A DNA stretch of 64,000 nt from Sesamum alatum (lineage: Eukaryota > Streptophyta > Magnoliopsida > Lamiales > Pedaliaceae): NCBI GenBank assembly GCA_034509735.1, contig JACGWO010000010.1, positions 9,499,193 through 9,563,192 on the forward strand, written 5' to 3'. The notes below the pieces were generated by a model. It worked only from the letters and a program-made list of their open reading frames with translations, searched no databases and was not told where the DNA came from. This document shows, piece after piece, positions 33,191 through 45,594 of this stretch. Positions within the stretch are counted from its first letter, which is position 1. Every line of letters begins with the position of its first letter. The translations under genes and the position numbers were made by a program.

Positions 33191-33199
33191 ATCTCTTTG

Positions 33200-34572
33200 C
33201 CATACATCAGTACTCCAAAATTCACTAACAATCTTGTAGAGTTGATACATAGACATCAAAGTCAATAATGGAAACAAGTAACTAATTTCATGTCCTAGAC
33301 TTTGATCGGGAGCTTAATGGCAGAGGGACCGTATCTGCATGTTACGCGTAGGTTCATGCAATAATCCACCTATTCTCTAGTGCCATGGACCATTGCTAGA
33401 TGGCCACCCATGGTAACGGATACCCTCCAATTAAGGAATTAATTGAGGGCGATTAATTATGATAAGATCTAATTAATCTTATGCAAGTAAGTTGCTAATT
33501 AAATTGGATATGTGATACAAGCCCAAGTCTAGCTGATTAGTCAACCTAAAGGGTCACACACAAAATCAATTTATGGAGTTATTAGAATTAATTTATAGAA
33601 TTAATTATGGAGAACAAATCAATTAATTTAAGGAGTTAAATTAATTGATTGAAATAATTTATGAAATCAATTCATGGAAAAATTAAATATATGATTATTT
33701 AATTTGGAATCTATTAAATTGATTAATTAAGACTTGTGATAGATTAATTAAAATTAATCTATTTCAGCTTGAAAATCAATTAATTAGATTAATTGATTTG
33801 AGCTTATATTTAAGTAAATAATTAAGTATCATGGGCTAAATAATTGAATTCAATTACTTGGGAATTAATTAAAAGTGGACTTAGTCTAATTGAGAATTAA
33901 AATAAATCCCAAGACCTTAGCCCAAGCCCACAAGACAAGATTCATTGAACATACACATGATTTGTTCATGCTAGAACTTGTCTATGAAGAAGACAAGTGT
34001 TATCAAAGAGCAAGAAAAATGGGTTTGTCTACATTCATTGTATCTAGTGCAAAAAATTGCCTATAAAAAAGGGTAGAAGGCAAGAGATTTAAACACCACT
34101 TTATGTACAAAGATACAAAAACTCTTGCTCTCTTTTTTGCTCTCTAGCTCTTAGACTCTCTCTCCTTCAAAGTTAGAAAGTCTAGCTTTCACTTTAGCCT
34201 TGTTCTTATGTTCATTTCTCATCATTAAAAGAGAAGAATTCCCTTCATTTCTCCATAAATCAATAGTTGATCTACCTTAATCTTCCAGTACCTACGGGAT
34301 AGGTTTGAGGGTGATCTTGTATTCCTACCGTAAACAATCAACAAAAATGGTTCTATTTTGGTGTTCTACCATTTGTAAGGTAAGAATCCATTCTTGAGAC
34401 GTTCAAGTTATCAATATCAACCGGAGTGTTAAAAGGTTGGTTTCTCTTAACTATTCAATTAACATACTTTTATGCATGAAATCCACATCGTGATAGCAAT
34501 GAGACGAGAGATTTGATTGCTATTTATAATATTGGTTGCGTTTAATGTCATGGGGATTACACGAAGCTAACA
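33200..34572 (+). mobile_element. Copia-type LTR (5' LTR, left end truncated)
   Basis: It ends 'acgaagctaaca' at 34572, one base before a primer-binding site. Internal blocks 'caccattgctagatggcc'-like, 'caagcccaagtctagctga' and 'gggtcacacac' match the LTR family at 46867-48559 and, in opposite orientation, 1178-3220 and 49520-51637. At about 1.37 kb it is shorter than its relatives, so its left end was probably lost at the junction with 32967-33190. Confidence 0.75.
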
Positions 34573-34573
34573 G

Positions 34574-34585
34574 TGGTATCAGAGC
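34574..34585 (+). other. Primer-binding site (initiator tRNA-Met type)
   Basis: TGGTATCAGAGC directly after the LTR. Confidence 0.92.
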
Positions 34586-36000
34586 CCAGTCATGCATGTC
34601 AATTGAATTTATTTTTGATGTGATTTAATCAGATTAAATTCCTTAACGATTTAATTTTATGTGTTAATCTCTTGACGTGTTGAATTTAATTTTTTTGGGC
34701 ATATTTCAATTGTTGAAATTGATTCTATTGTGTTTCGTCTTCTGCCTACATGGCCGGATTCACCTTCTGCCTACATGGCCGGATTTATCTTCTGCCTACA
34801 TGGTCGTATTTACCTTCGGCCTGTCGGCGTGCTATCGGTGGCCGTTTTTGCTCTCGTCATCGAAATTTTAAATTTTTTATTTAATTTTTTTTATTTCTCT
34901 TATTATTCTGAATAACTTTAAATTGTTAAAAATATTATTTTCCTAATTTATATATGGATATAAATTGGGAAAGAAAATTGAATTTTCACTTTCAATTTGA
35001 TAAGGAAAATTCAACATATTCTCCTAGTATGATTAGGACAATTTCTTGGAAAATCCAAGTTAATTTGAAATTATGAATCAAGTGCTCATGAATTAAAGTC
35101 AATTTCATTCCATGGAAAACATCATGTGATTTAACATCAGAAATTAAATTCTTTTGTTTTATTGGATCTAAATATATATATATATACATGATATATATTA
35201 TTTGCATGTGATATCTTTATGTGATAAATGTATGAGATGACTACGGGCTCATGATCATCCAATAAGGGAATGCTACATTTTGATTTCTTGTATACATATT
35301 TATGTCTTTGCTTGACTTTCATACCTACACTATACATTGTATATGATAACAAGCAAACAAGAATAAAACATCGGGATGAGGTCTTGCATAAACAAATGGT
35401 TTGAGCCCTCACTTGGAGTGTCCAAGTTAAAATATTAAGCCCGTGATGGATAAAGTCAAATTAGGTTTGATAATCCAAACCTTCCATCCATAGTGACAAC
35501 GTATGAGATGCTATCACATTTCAATTCATTGTCTCACGAGTCATGAAATGATTTGGAAGTAATGAAAAGCTATACGATCACTATGAACAAATAGATTACC
35601 TACTATCACTCTGTCACATGAGTCGTGGAGGGCGATAGTTGGGGGTCTTTTAGTCGATGGGTTGGGCTTAATATGGAGTAACATAATTTACTTGGAGTCC
35701 TTGGGATTATGTGAAAAATGAGGTAAAACACCTTGGGGATATCATAAGATGAGAATGGTGAAAGTCACCTCTCATAGAATTATTTTCATGCGAATTGTAA
35801 GATTGGGTATGGAATTTGTTCTATGGACCTCAAACCCACTAGGAAAAATGTTTCCCGAAAGTTCATAGGGGGTTTATGAAATTTTGAAGAAATAGTAGGA
35901 GCAATTTATGATTAAAGACCATATCGTGAATTTAATTGACATTGATTGAAAGAATGCTAAAATCTCCATTGTTTCTTCTTTTCTTTCTTGTAGATTGAAA
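34586..36000 (+). mobile_element. Copia leader with 25-bp minisatellite
   Basis: Untranslated leader between the primer site and gag. It includes three 25-bp tandem units at 34739-34813 ('cttctgcctacatggccgga'...) plus a partial fourth, and a (TA)n run at 35171-35186. The second half (35200-36000) is collinear with 52650-53360 of another Copia remnant. Small open frames here are not convincing. Confidence 0.65.
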
Positions 36001-37735
36001 ATGTCTAAAAGTTCACTTGCTACGATACTTGAGACAAGAAAATTTGTTGGAACCAACTACGCAGACTAGATTAGGAATCTCAAAATCGTTTTAGATCCCG
36101 AGAAACACTCTTATGTGTTGGAATCCTGTCCTCCCATTGAGCTTCCCGAGGGTTCGACTGACAAAGAACGTGTGACATTCCAACAATGGATCGATGATGA
36201 ATTTTAGGCCTATTGCCTTATGTTAGCATCTATGAGCAATGAATTGCAAAAGCAACAGGAACACCTTAATCATACATTTGATATCTTTGTACGCTTACAA
36301 GAGTTATTGCAATACAAGATCGGCATATAAGATATGCAGCATCGAAGGAATTCTATCGTGCAAAGATGATTGAGGGGTCATCTGTTTATGACCATGGCAT
36401 CAAGATGCTTTCTCTCATTGAGAAGTTAGAATCTTTAAATGCGGGCATGAATAATGACTCCTACATATGTGATCTTACAGTCATTACTGTCCTCTTTTGA
36501 TCCATTTGATGTTAATTACAATATAAACGATCTTGAGAAGATAATTCTTAAATTGATCAATATGCTTATGCAATACGAGACTACTATAAAGAATCCTGCA
36601 CTAATAATGCTAGCAACTCCATCCACATCTTCCTTCATGACCAAAAGCAATAAGGACGCCGAGGGAAGAGCAGTGGGAAGAAGATAGACAAGGCTAATCC
36701 AACAATTGATGAGTGTCATCACTGCCACGAAAAAGCCATTGGAAGAGGAATTACAAGAATTATCTTGCAACAGTCCAAGGTATTTTTGTTGTTGAAATTA
36801 ACATGGTTGCTAATAATTCTTCTTGGGTATTAGATATCAACTGTGGAGCTCGTATTTGCGATAATTTGCAGGTAATGAAAAGGGGCAAAAAGTTCGGTGA
36901 AGGGGATGTGATCCTTAGGCTTGGAGACGGTAAGCAGGATGTCGCAGAAGCTGTTGGAACTGTTCACTTAGCTGTTAGTAAGGATTTTAGGATAGTATTT
37001 AAAGTTGTTATTATGTACCAAGTGTGATAAGAAACATTGTATCTATACCTACTCTTGATGAAGAGGGGTATCAATTTTGTGTATCAAAATAATATTTCTA
37101 CTTAATGAGGAATGGTTGTTTTGTTTTACTTGGCACTTTAATAAATGGCTTATATACTGTCCAACAACATAATATGATTACATTCAACATAAACGAAAAT
37201 TGGATGATCAAGAAAATGCACAAACTGACATGCTAGGTTGGGTCACATTTCAAAGGAAAGGATGAAAATGTTGATTGACTCCAAGAATCTAGAAATAGAG
37301 AATTTAGATTCTCTTTCAACTTGTGAATCTTGTCTCAAGGGAAAAATGACCAAAACATCATTTGTTTGACAAAGTAGCCGTGCCATTGCTTTGTTGGATT
37401 TAATCCACACAGATGCTTGTGGACCTTTAAGTACTCCAGCTAGAGGAGGATTTTCTTATTTCATAACCTTCACCGATGATCACTCATGGTTTGGTTATGT
37501 GTACTTAATGAAGTACAAGTTTGAAACATTTCAAATGTTCGAAGAGTTCAAATTTGAAGTAGAAAATTAAATTGGAAAAAAAATTAAGACCATTGGATCT
37601 GATCGTGGTGATGAATAATTAAATGGTGAATTCTTAAATTACTTAAAAGAGAATGTGATTCTCTCCCAATGGACTCCTCCTGCAATGCCACAACTTAATG
37701 GCATGGCTGAAAGGTGGAGTCGAACTTTGTTGGAT
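36001..37735 (+). pseudogene. Copia gag-protease-integrase remnant (3' truncated)
   Basis: Starts 'MSKSSLATILETRKFVGTNY' and shows the gag domain, a zinc knuckle ('CHHCHEKSHWKRNY', final Cys changed to Tyr), a protease region ('SWVLDINCGARICDN', the DTG Asp retained but Thr changed), the pre-integrase block ('LGHISKERMKMLID', 'CESCLKGKMTK') and integrase ('LIHTDACGPLSTPARGGF', 'ITFTDDHSWFGYVYLM', 'NGMAERWSRTLLD'). Gag carries TAG at 36067-36069 where Trp is expected, and further stops and frameshifts follow. The element ends abruptly at about 37735; RT, RNase H and 3' LTR are absent. Confidence 0.85.
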
Positions 37736-37739
37736 AACT

Positions 37740-38530
37740 ATATTTCACTGGTCACCTATAACTCACCTGCAAATAAGTTCATATCAACTAACGATTAATT
37801 TCAATTAACCACAAGAGAAACTCATTCAAGCTTAAGCACATTTGCATATCAATCAATTACGATCAATGAGAAGTGAAAGCCTCTTCATGAATCAAATACG
37901 GTTAGTTGACTTAAAATGTAACGTTATCAAAAGTAAATAATATCTAGATACAGGCTAAACCCCAAAGGTCAATACATTTATACTCCTCACACAGAATCAC
38001 CTTATGAAAATTTATTATCTAATCAATATTTTGTACATAAAATTATGAATCACCTCTTAAGGCAGCCTAGCATTATTTCATAACAACGCTTAAATGGGTA
38101 AACAATGAATCCCAAGTCTCAATCATAATCGAGAACCAGTACTAATGATTAACAATATATAAAGTTTGTCAAACATCAAATACCGACAATTGTCACATAA
38201 GTCTCTCGCCTCAAATTGAATATATTACATCTCAAAATACTCCTTATCAGATTAAGAAGCAACATTCAACCCAATGTTTCATAATGTCACAACGCGAAGG
38301 AAACTACAACTGCAAGATTAGTGATATGATTTCTCGGCTCAGTACTCCAATTGTAGTAAACCACGTACTGGTCGGTCACCCAGCAGTGATCTATAATAAT
38401 TTTAGCATTGATCAATCCCAAAAATCCCCATAGAACTTAAATCTTTTTTTAACCTCTACTCTAAATCAGTAGTTACATACGCCGTAGAATCAAAGATCTT
38501 GTCCAACAGTATAGCCTTGACATAACCCAA
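37740..38530 (-). mobile_element. Leader fragment of another minus-strand LTR element
   Basis: It lies just downstream (minus strand) of the primer site at 38542-38531 and is cut at 37740 by the Copia remnant. No coding sequence recognised. Confidence 0.45.
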
Positions 38531-38542
38531 GCTCTGGTACCA
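38531..38542 (-). other. Primer-binding site, variant TGGTACCAGAGC
   Basis: The minus strand reads TGGTACCAGAGC, one base different from the usual initiator tRNA-Met site, three bases inside an LTR end (GCGTGACA). Confidence 0.68.
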
Positions 38543-38545
38543 CCT

Positions 38546-39800
38546 TGTCACGCTCTGAAAGCAGGACCCCTACTTTAGACCTTTATTCTCAGAACGCGAT
38601 CTAACCAAAATCGTAACAACAATATGCTCACCAAACTAATAACCCGATAACAAGAACAATTACAAATTCTAACCATTTCAACTATCCTTCCCAATCACCT
38701 TGATCACTTTCTTAGGTCAGCTAGCTTGACTTGTCACGTTATCGCTTGTATCTAGAGGAAGAAGTTGAAGTTACATAAGCAAAAGCTTAGTGAGGCCACG
38801 AGTGGGTGCACGTGAAACAAAATACTGATAATAGAGAATTGATCAAAAGACTTAAAACATATCATATAGATTGACAACAAGGAAGACCAAGCCTGTAAAG
38901 ACCATATCAGGCAAGGACCGAATCACATGATTACCACCTAATGTCTCCCAAAAGACCATTTACTACCTTATCCTCCATGCAGGGAGTGACCGCACGACCA
39001 CATTGAACTGGCCATGCCTGGGTACATGGCAACACCAATCACACGCAGACAACCTCCAGCCTGCCCGTCAAAGGACACTTAAGTGGGAACTGAATGACGA
39101 AGCTTCAACTGGCAGCTCAATGCTACTCCAATGTGCCCCGCGAACTGTCCAGCCCCGGGCCTATTAACCGTTTTGCAAGAACCACTTGATCAAATTCAGA
39201 AGCCCAGTCGATCAATTATATTGAAAATAGACCATTTAAAGATCACATGCATATTGAATTTTATGATGAATTGAACAATATCACGATAAATGAGACCTTT
39301 TGGATACTCATATGGACTCTAAAGGTGATTCCCAACATAGTTCATAGTGAATACCAGAATACCAGATGACCAGAACAATAATCGCGTTGTAGCACTTAAC
39401 TCCATAGAGTTTCAAAGGCTCAATCAACCCATATATATAACCAAATATCATATTTCTTTCGTTTATCAATAAATAATTTCAAGATATATTTTACTTATGT
39501 TCGTCGCGAGAAAAACTATTTTTGATACGTATATATTGTCCTGCACGATGTACATATAGTATTCCTCTAGTTTTGCAAATACTAGTATAATTTTAAATGA
39601 CACTCACCGTAAAATCCATACAATTAGTATGGTATAGAACTGGGCTTATCTCGAAGAAACCGAGTTGATAGTTCATCTGCAATCTCATCCTATTATTCCA
39701 ATATATTCAAGACCGTGAGCATGATAGTCTCGTATACCTAAATGTAGCTTTGTAGTAGTTATATATATATATATATGTACTAAATAAAATAAGGTAATTT
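38546..39800 (-). mobile_element. LTR of a minus-strand element (right boundary uncertain)
   Basis: It begins TGTCACGCTC on the plus strand (GAGCGTGACA at its minus-strand end) next to the primer site. Sequence is unlike the other LTRs in the window. The outer end could not be placed; it may run to about 40700. Confidence 0.5.
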
Positions 39801-40764
39801 AGTACATCACATCTATCATATTTTTTTTATTCTTTGATTAGTTAAATATAATTAGCAAAGCTAGTTGAGAAAAAGAGAACAATCTACCCTACAAGGCCAA
39901 CCTATAAAGAACTTTAGTATTGTCCACTCTATTTATAATTAATATAATATTGATCCAATTAAAATTAGTCAAACTGAATTCATTGAAATCAGTAGGTATA
40001 TAATTTATACCTTCAACAAATGGAGAATATTATCAAATTTCTTATCTCAAATTATATAAATATTAATTATTCGTAAATTTACTTAATAAATGTTGAATTT
40101 GGTTGAGCAAGTGGAAAGTAGTATTTACTAAAATAATAGTAGAACAATTAAATCATTTTCCATTACGATTAAAATTCAAGAAGAGTGTAATTAGCCAATT
40201 GCAATTAGGAATATAATATTAAGATTACTGAATAAGGGAATCATCAATGATTTAGAACAAAATTGATCAATCAGTTATAGCAAAGAGGATAACCGACTAA
40301 TTGAAGGTTGTCTAAGTAAACTATTTATCAATCTAATTAATAAATACTTTTTATCATTTATAATTATCATTTGAATATAAAATTTTCCATAAAATTACAA
40401 GTGAGTTAACGCGATAAGTTTTTTTTTTTTGATAAGTTAACAGGATAAGTTAATTCAATTAATTGACTATTTATGTCCAACTATTCACAGTTAAATTTGA
40501 AATCACAAATGATTAACAGTAACATGATTGATTAAAATCATATAATTAACTAAGAATTAACTAATAAATAAATAAACTAATTTAATTAATCTAGAAATTA
40601 GAAGAAGACCGAAAATAACTTAATCTACTATTTGCTTACGAATTATGAAGCAATTAAAATAATTAAAGGAGCTATAAACAATTTCACGAGAAGTCAAAGC
40701 AAACCTGGTTGGATGAGAAAAGCCTTTGCTCAAATTTTGTGGATGTAGATTTCTGTTAGTTAAG
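39801..40764. other. Gene-free AT-rich stretch
   Basis: No gene recognised. It may include the rest of the LTR starting at 38546. A short duplicated 'gataagttaacaggataagt'-type motif occurs near 40410-40450. Confidence 0.55.
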
Positions 40765-41124
40765 TGCATTATAATAAGGTATATCTATGAGTGCATAGTG
40801 CGATTTTGCTTGGGTAGTACATTGTGATACCTTTGAGGAGGGTCATCTGCGTTATCATGGGATTTACTTGGCCTTCGTGCATGCCTTGTCACTGGATTTG
40901 GGGTTTTTGTCTGTAACTATTAGGGGCGTGCCGCTGTTACGTTTTCTTGCTCTTATCCGCTTTGTCTCGCTTTTACTCTGTGTTCTCCTTCCTTTTTGTT
41001 GTGCAGCGTTTGGCTTCGTGCATTGAGTGGAGCGGCTGGACTGGGTCGCTACGGTGGAGAGGCATGGGTGCTTGTTTGCTAACATCGGTTACTGATGGAT
41101 GGGATGGTATCGGGTATGGAATGA

Positions 41125-42560
41125 TTGGGTAAGTCGTTAGCCCTGACGGAGGAGGAAGAAGGGGGTTTTGGTTTTGCTGGCAGAGGAATGGAGTGGTCAG
41201 GGGGTAGAAGGAGCTTCTTGTTTGTAGGTAGGCTACTTAAGCCCCGGTCGTATCGGTTCGATGTGCTGAAATTGACTCTGATCAATATTATTCAACCAGT
41301 CAAGAGTATGGGTGTTCAGCTGCTTGAGGATGCTCGGTTTCTCCTCTCATTTTCTCATAATGCCGATTGGGAAAGGGCACTACATGGGTGCCCCTGTACG
41401 TTCGATAAAAATCTTATCATTTTGAATCGAGTAAGGGCTGCTGATAACCCCATGGACATAGACTTGAGTTGGTGCCCCTTCTATGTCTTCGTGCATGGGC
41501 TGCAACTTCGATTAATGACGAAGCCGGTGGCCGAGGCTATAGGTAACAGATTGGGAAGGTACTTGGACTCGAACCATGAGTAGGCTCAGTTTTTTTGGGG
41601 CTCACGCATCCGAATCCGAGTGGCGTTAGATGTGAGGGTTCCGTTGAAACATGGATTGAAGATGCGTTCTCCGGCAGGGGATGAATTATTGGTAACCTTC
41701 ACGTATGATAGATTACCTAATTTCTGTTACGAATATGGTATCTAGGGCCACATTATGCGTGACTGCGGGATACGACTGGAATGGGAGGAAGCAGGTGATG
41801 AGGCGAGAGAGGCTCCGTATGGGGCATGGTTGCGTGAGTCGAGGATGCTGGGATTTGGTGGGGATGCTAGGTCTAGGGGGTGGGGGACTAGTTCTGGTGG
41901 GTGGGGGTTTGGCTAGGGGTATGGTCATAGTTCAGGGGTGGGTGGCAGTGGAGAGGGGCGGCGAGGGGCTGCCATTTTTGAATTTGGCCGGAGACTAGGT
42001 GGGGGGACAGAAGGTGGAGATAGGGGTGGCAGGTGACGGTTATGCGGTTGTCGGAGGAGGTTCATGGGGAAGGGATGGAGGGGAACGTGGGGGGGTACGT
42101 GCAGAGTAGGGATGCCAGGTGGGCCAAGGTAATGAGACCCAGTCCGACAGTTCGTCATCAGCCTGTCGGTTTGTTGGGCTAGATCAGGGCAAGGTCCAAA
42201 CAGTGGAGGGGGGAGTCTAGGAATTCTGGGCTAATGAAGTTGGGCCAGGCTCGACCGACGGTTTATAAGCCTCCACACAGGAGGCCCATACTGAAGCTGC
42301 CAGACACTATTGAGGTACAACCAAGTTCGTCTGGGCCCAACTTAGCTGGGATGAAGAGGTCAAATGTGAATATCTAGCCTAAGCCTACCGAGCCAGCTGT
42401 GAGGGATTCTGGTCAATTAGAGGGGAGCTCTGATTTCAGAGGGGTCACTCAGAGGGAATTTAAGGCAGATGTAGTGTCTGAAATTCGGGAAAAAGAGCCA
42501 AGGAAAAAGGGGTCTTCGACCTTGCTGGGTCTGTCACAGGTATGCCTGAGCTCTCTTCAA
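41125..42560 (+). pseudogene. LINE ORF1 (nucleic-acid-binding protein)
   Basis: 41125-41583 is open and contains the DUF4283-type pattern 'LTLINIIQPVKSMGVQLLED', 'FLLSFSHNADWERAL', 'DLSWCPFYVFVHGLQLRLMT' and 'IGNRLGRYLD'. After a stop it continues 'VPLKHGLKMRSP', 'VTFTYDRLPNFCYEYGI' and 'GHIMRDC', the zinc knuckle of plant LINE ORF1 with one Cys replaced by Tyr and a stop inside. A Gly/Arg-rich and Pro-rich C-terminal part follows in broken frames. These proteins bind LINE RNA. A related fragment is at 58690-60110 on the other strand. Confidence 0.8.
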
Positions 42561-42852
42561 ACCAAATGGTGTCGGTGGTGAGTGATGGGGTGCGAGGGGA
42601 GACGACGGTGAAGAAATTTCAGAGTGCTGAGTGGTTAGTGACTATCCCGATGGTGTTCTCGGTGGAGAGAGGGGCGGGACGATGGGGGATGCGAGAGGGA
42701 GGGGGAGAGGAAACTGTCTAGGGTGGTTGGGGGGTGGCAAGCAAAAGATGGGGCTGGGGGTGGGGGAGCGACCATTAAAACGAAGTTTAATTGATGAAAA
42801 GCACGTCTGAATCGAGCTGGGCGGAGGCTGTAGAGCAATCCCGTCATTCCTC

Positions 42853-43540
42853 ATGAGTGCGATAGTTTGGAATTATCTGGGACTTGGGGGGTCCTTGACA
42901 GTTCGTAAGTTCGGAGATAAAATCCAAGAGGTTCGCCCCCTACTGGTGTTTGTGTCGGAGATGAAGTGTGGGAGTAAGAGAGTGGAGCGGATTTGGGATA
43001 ATCTGGGTTTCTTCGGGAGTTCTATTCCGTCAGACGGTCGTTCGGGGGGCCTGGCGTTATTCTGGCAAAAAGATATTAGTGTTCAATTGCTGTCGTTTTC
43101 AAGTCACCATATCGATGTGAATGTTATCTCTGCAGCTAATTGTGTAAACTGGAGGTTCACGGGCTTTTACGGGGAGCCAGAGGTATCACGGAGAAGGAAG
43201 ATATGGAGTCGATTGATTTAGCTGAATACTCAATCAGACGCACCGTGGATCTGTGTCAGAGAGTTATTGAGATTTAACCGCCGACGGAGAAGACGGGATG
43301 TGCGAGGCCTCGGTGGCACATTGAGGACTTTCGGCGAGCGCTGGAGCAGTCAGATTTAAGTGATTTGGGGTACCGAGGGCCGAGATTCACGTGGTGTAAT
43401 AGGCGTCAGCATTCGGATACGGTGTGGGCTCAACTTGACAGGGTGTGTGGGAACTCTAGCTAGAGTGACAAATTCCCACACATAGTTGTGGAGCATGTAC
43501 CTATGATGCAATTGGATCATACGATGTTGGTGATACATTG
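42853..43540 (+). pseudogene. LINE ORF2 endonuclease domain
   Basis: Starts 'MSAIVWNYLGLGGSLTVRKF' (the family has WNCRGLG), then 'EVRPLLVFVSEMKC' carrying the catalytic Glu region, and 'SGGLALFWQKDISV'. After a stop at 43219 the rest is in pieces: 'DLGYRGPRFTWCNRR' and 'VWAQLDRVCGN', then 'LDHTML' where the family has SDH. This apurinic-type endonuclease would nick target DNA; the copy is dead. Confidence 0.82.
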
Positions 43541-43559
43541 GGACCCCTGCGGAGTGGCA

Positions 43560-44149
43560 CAACAGTATAAGCAGAAGAGACAGTTTCGATTTGAGGGTAA
43601 ATGGTTACAGTTCGACAAATGCAGCAGAGTGGTGGCTGATACATGGGGTTCAACAACAGTATCTGATCCGGGGTTGAGGTTGTTTCAGAACATACAGAAG
43701 TGTAGGCTGGGGCTGTTGCAGTGGTGTTAGACTCAGTTTGTTAAGCCGGAACAGGATATCAAGATGCTGGAGGATAGGTACTCTCGGTTAGAGGGGGGCT
43801 ATCTTGGAGTGGAGGAGCATAAAGAAATGGACGCAATTAGAAGGCGGATTGAGGAGCATCAAATTCAAGAAATGTCGAAGTGGCAACAACGAGGCAAATT
43901 GCATTGGTTGAAAGACGGGGATGGGAGCACCAGGTTTTTTCCACGCACATGCTACACTGAGATAACATAGAATTACCCGGCTGAGGGATGCGCGGGGGAG
44001 GGGTATGGAAGGATAAGACGGAGGAGATACAAGAGATCCTTCTTAGGTACTTTTGACATATCTTTGCTTCCTCTCGGCCATCTGATGTTGATGTGAATGC
44101 GGTGTTAGCAAATGTGCAGCCACATGTCTACGCGGAGATGAACCAAGTC
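43560..44149 (+). pseudogene. LINE ORF2 linker between endonuclease and RT
   Basis: Open pieces 'RFEGKWLQFDKCSRVVADTW' and 'KWQQRGKLHWLKDGDGSTRF' are conserved in plant LINE ORF2 between the two enzymatic domains. Frameshifts near 43730 and 43970. Confidence 0.75.
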
Positions 44150-45420
44150 CTTGCCGGCCCGTTCACCGCAACGGAGGTCAAAGCGGCTGCTTTCGGTATG
44201 TTTCCTTTAAAATTCCCTAGCCCTGATGGCATGCCCCCGTTGTTCTTTCAGAAATTCTGACCTGTTGTAGGGAATGATGTTGTCATAGCTATTCTTCGTA
44301 TTCTTAATGAGCATGTCTTGCTTCATAAGTTTAACTATACTCATATTGTGCTCATTCCAAAATGTCAGTCGCCGGAGACGGTAGCACAACTTCGTCCTTT
44401 TAGTCTGTGTAATGTTATTGTTAAAATAGCCTCTAAGTGCGTGGCTAACCGTATGAGGTCTCTGCTTGATTCCGTGATATTTCTATCACAGTTGGCTTTT
44501 ATTCCAGGTCGATTCATTTCTGATAACGTGTTGTTAGCTTTTGAACTTAACCATCATCTGAAATCCTCAAACAAGGTGACTAAGGCATGTGCGGCTCTAA
44601 AATTTAACATGAGCAAAGCCTATGATAGAGTTGAGTGGCCGTTACTTAGGGGTGTATTGATTAGGCTGGGCTTTAATCATAGATTTGTGAACCTTGTCAT
44701 GTTGCTTGTTACTTCTGTGTCATATTCTCTTACACTTAACAGGGAGCAGTTTGGCTTCTTTACACCGGAAAGGGGCATCTGACAGGTTGACCCCCTTTCC
44801 CCATACATGTTCATTTTTTGTGCAGAAGGCTTTTCTAGTTTGATACAGTCAGCTGAGCAGGAAGGGAGGTTAACGGGAGTCGTATCTACTATTCTCGGGC
44901 TATACGCTATTGTTCTGCAATGCCAAGGAGGAGGAGGTGGGGGAGGTTGGGAGGATTCTGGAGCTTTATGCTCGAGCATCGGGGCAGGTAATTAATTTCC
45001 AAAAATCTTCTATGATGGTGGGCAGGGGAATGAGGGAGAGGGAAAAACTTTTCCTGGCATCATTGTCGGGGGTGTAGTTGGTGCACCGACATGATAAGTA
45101 CTTAGGCTTACTAGCGGTGGGGGGCGGGCCCGGGAAGCACCATTCGAGTATGTGAAAGAGAGGGTGTGGGATAGGATGAATGGTTGGAATGCTAAGTCGT
45201 TATCTCAAGCGGGGAAGGGGGTGTCAATCAAATCGGTGGTGCAGTTGATGCCAACTTATGTTATGTCATGCTTCCTACTTCCTAATACGTTGGTGCATAA
45301 GTTAGAGTCGGTGGCCTCGAACTTTTAGTGGCATAACAAGGGCGAGAAGAGAATTCATTGGGTTAGTTGGAAGAAGTTATGTCTATTGTTGTCTAAGGGG
45401 GGTTGGGGTTTCGTAGTTTA
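44150..45420 (+). pseudogene. LINE ORF2 reverse transcriptase, catalytic motif missing
   Basis: Motifs seen: 'SPDGMPPLFFQKF', 'NYTHIVLIPKCQSPETVAQL', 'RPFSLCNVIVKIASKCVANR', 'LAFIPGRFISDNVLLAFE', 'FNMSKAYDRVEWPLL' and '[20 protein letters not shown]'. Directly after 'RLTGVVSTI' the sequence jumps to '[11 protein letters not shown]' in another frame, so the segment that should carry the (Y/F)ADD active site is deleted near 44890-44910. Downstream '[19 protein letters not shown]' is the normal continuation. Stops are at 44257, 44781 and beyond. Confidence 0.85.
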
Positions 45421-45594
45421 AAGGATTTCAACTTGGCTTTGTTGGCGAAACAAGGGTGGCGGATTGTTACAAGGCCACATTCTCTCCTTAGCAGGGTTTT
45501 GAAGGCGAGGTATTTTCCTCGGGTAAATTTTTGGGAGGCACCAGTTGGGCGTAGAGCATCGTGGACATAGCGTAGTATCCTAGCAGCGAGGGGT

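Noticed and set aside
35137..35412. 91-codon minus-strand open frame in the Copia leader
   Set aside because: Opposite to the element's sense, no domain, and not conserved in the second leader at 52650-53360.
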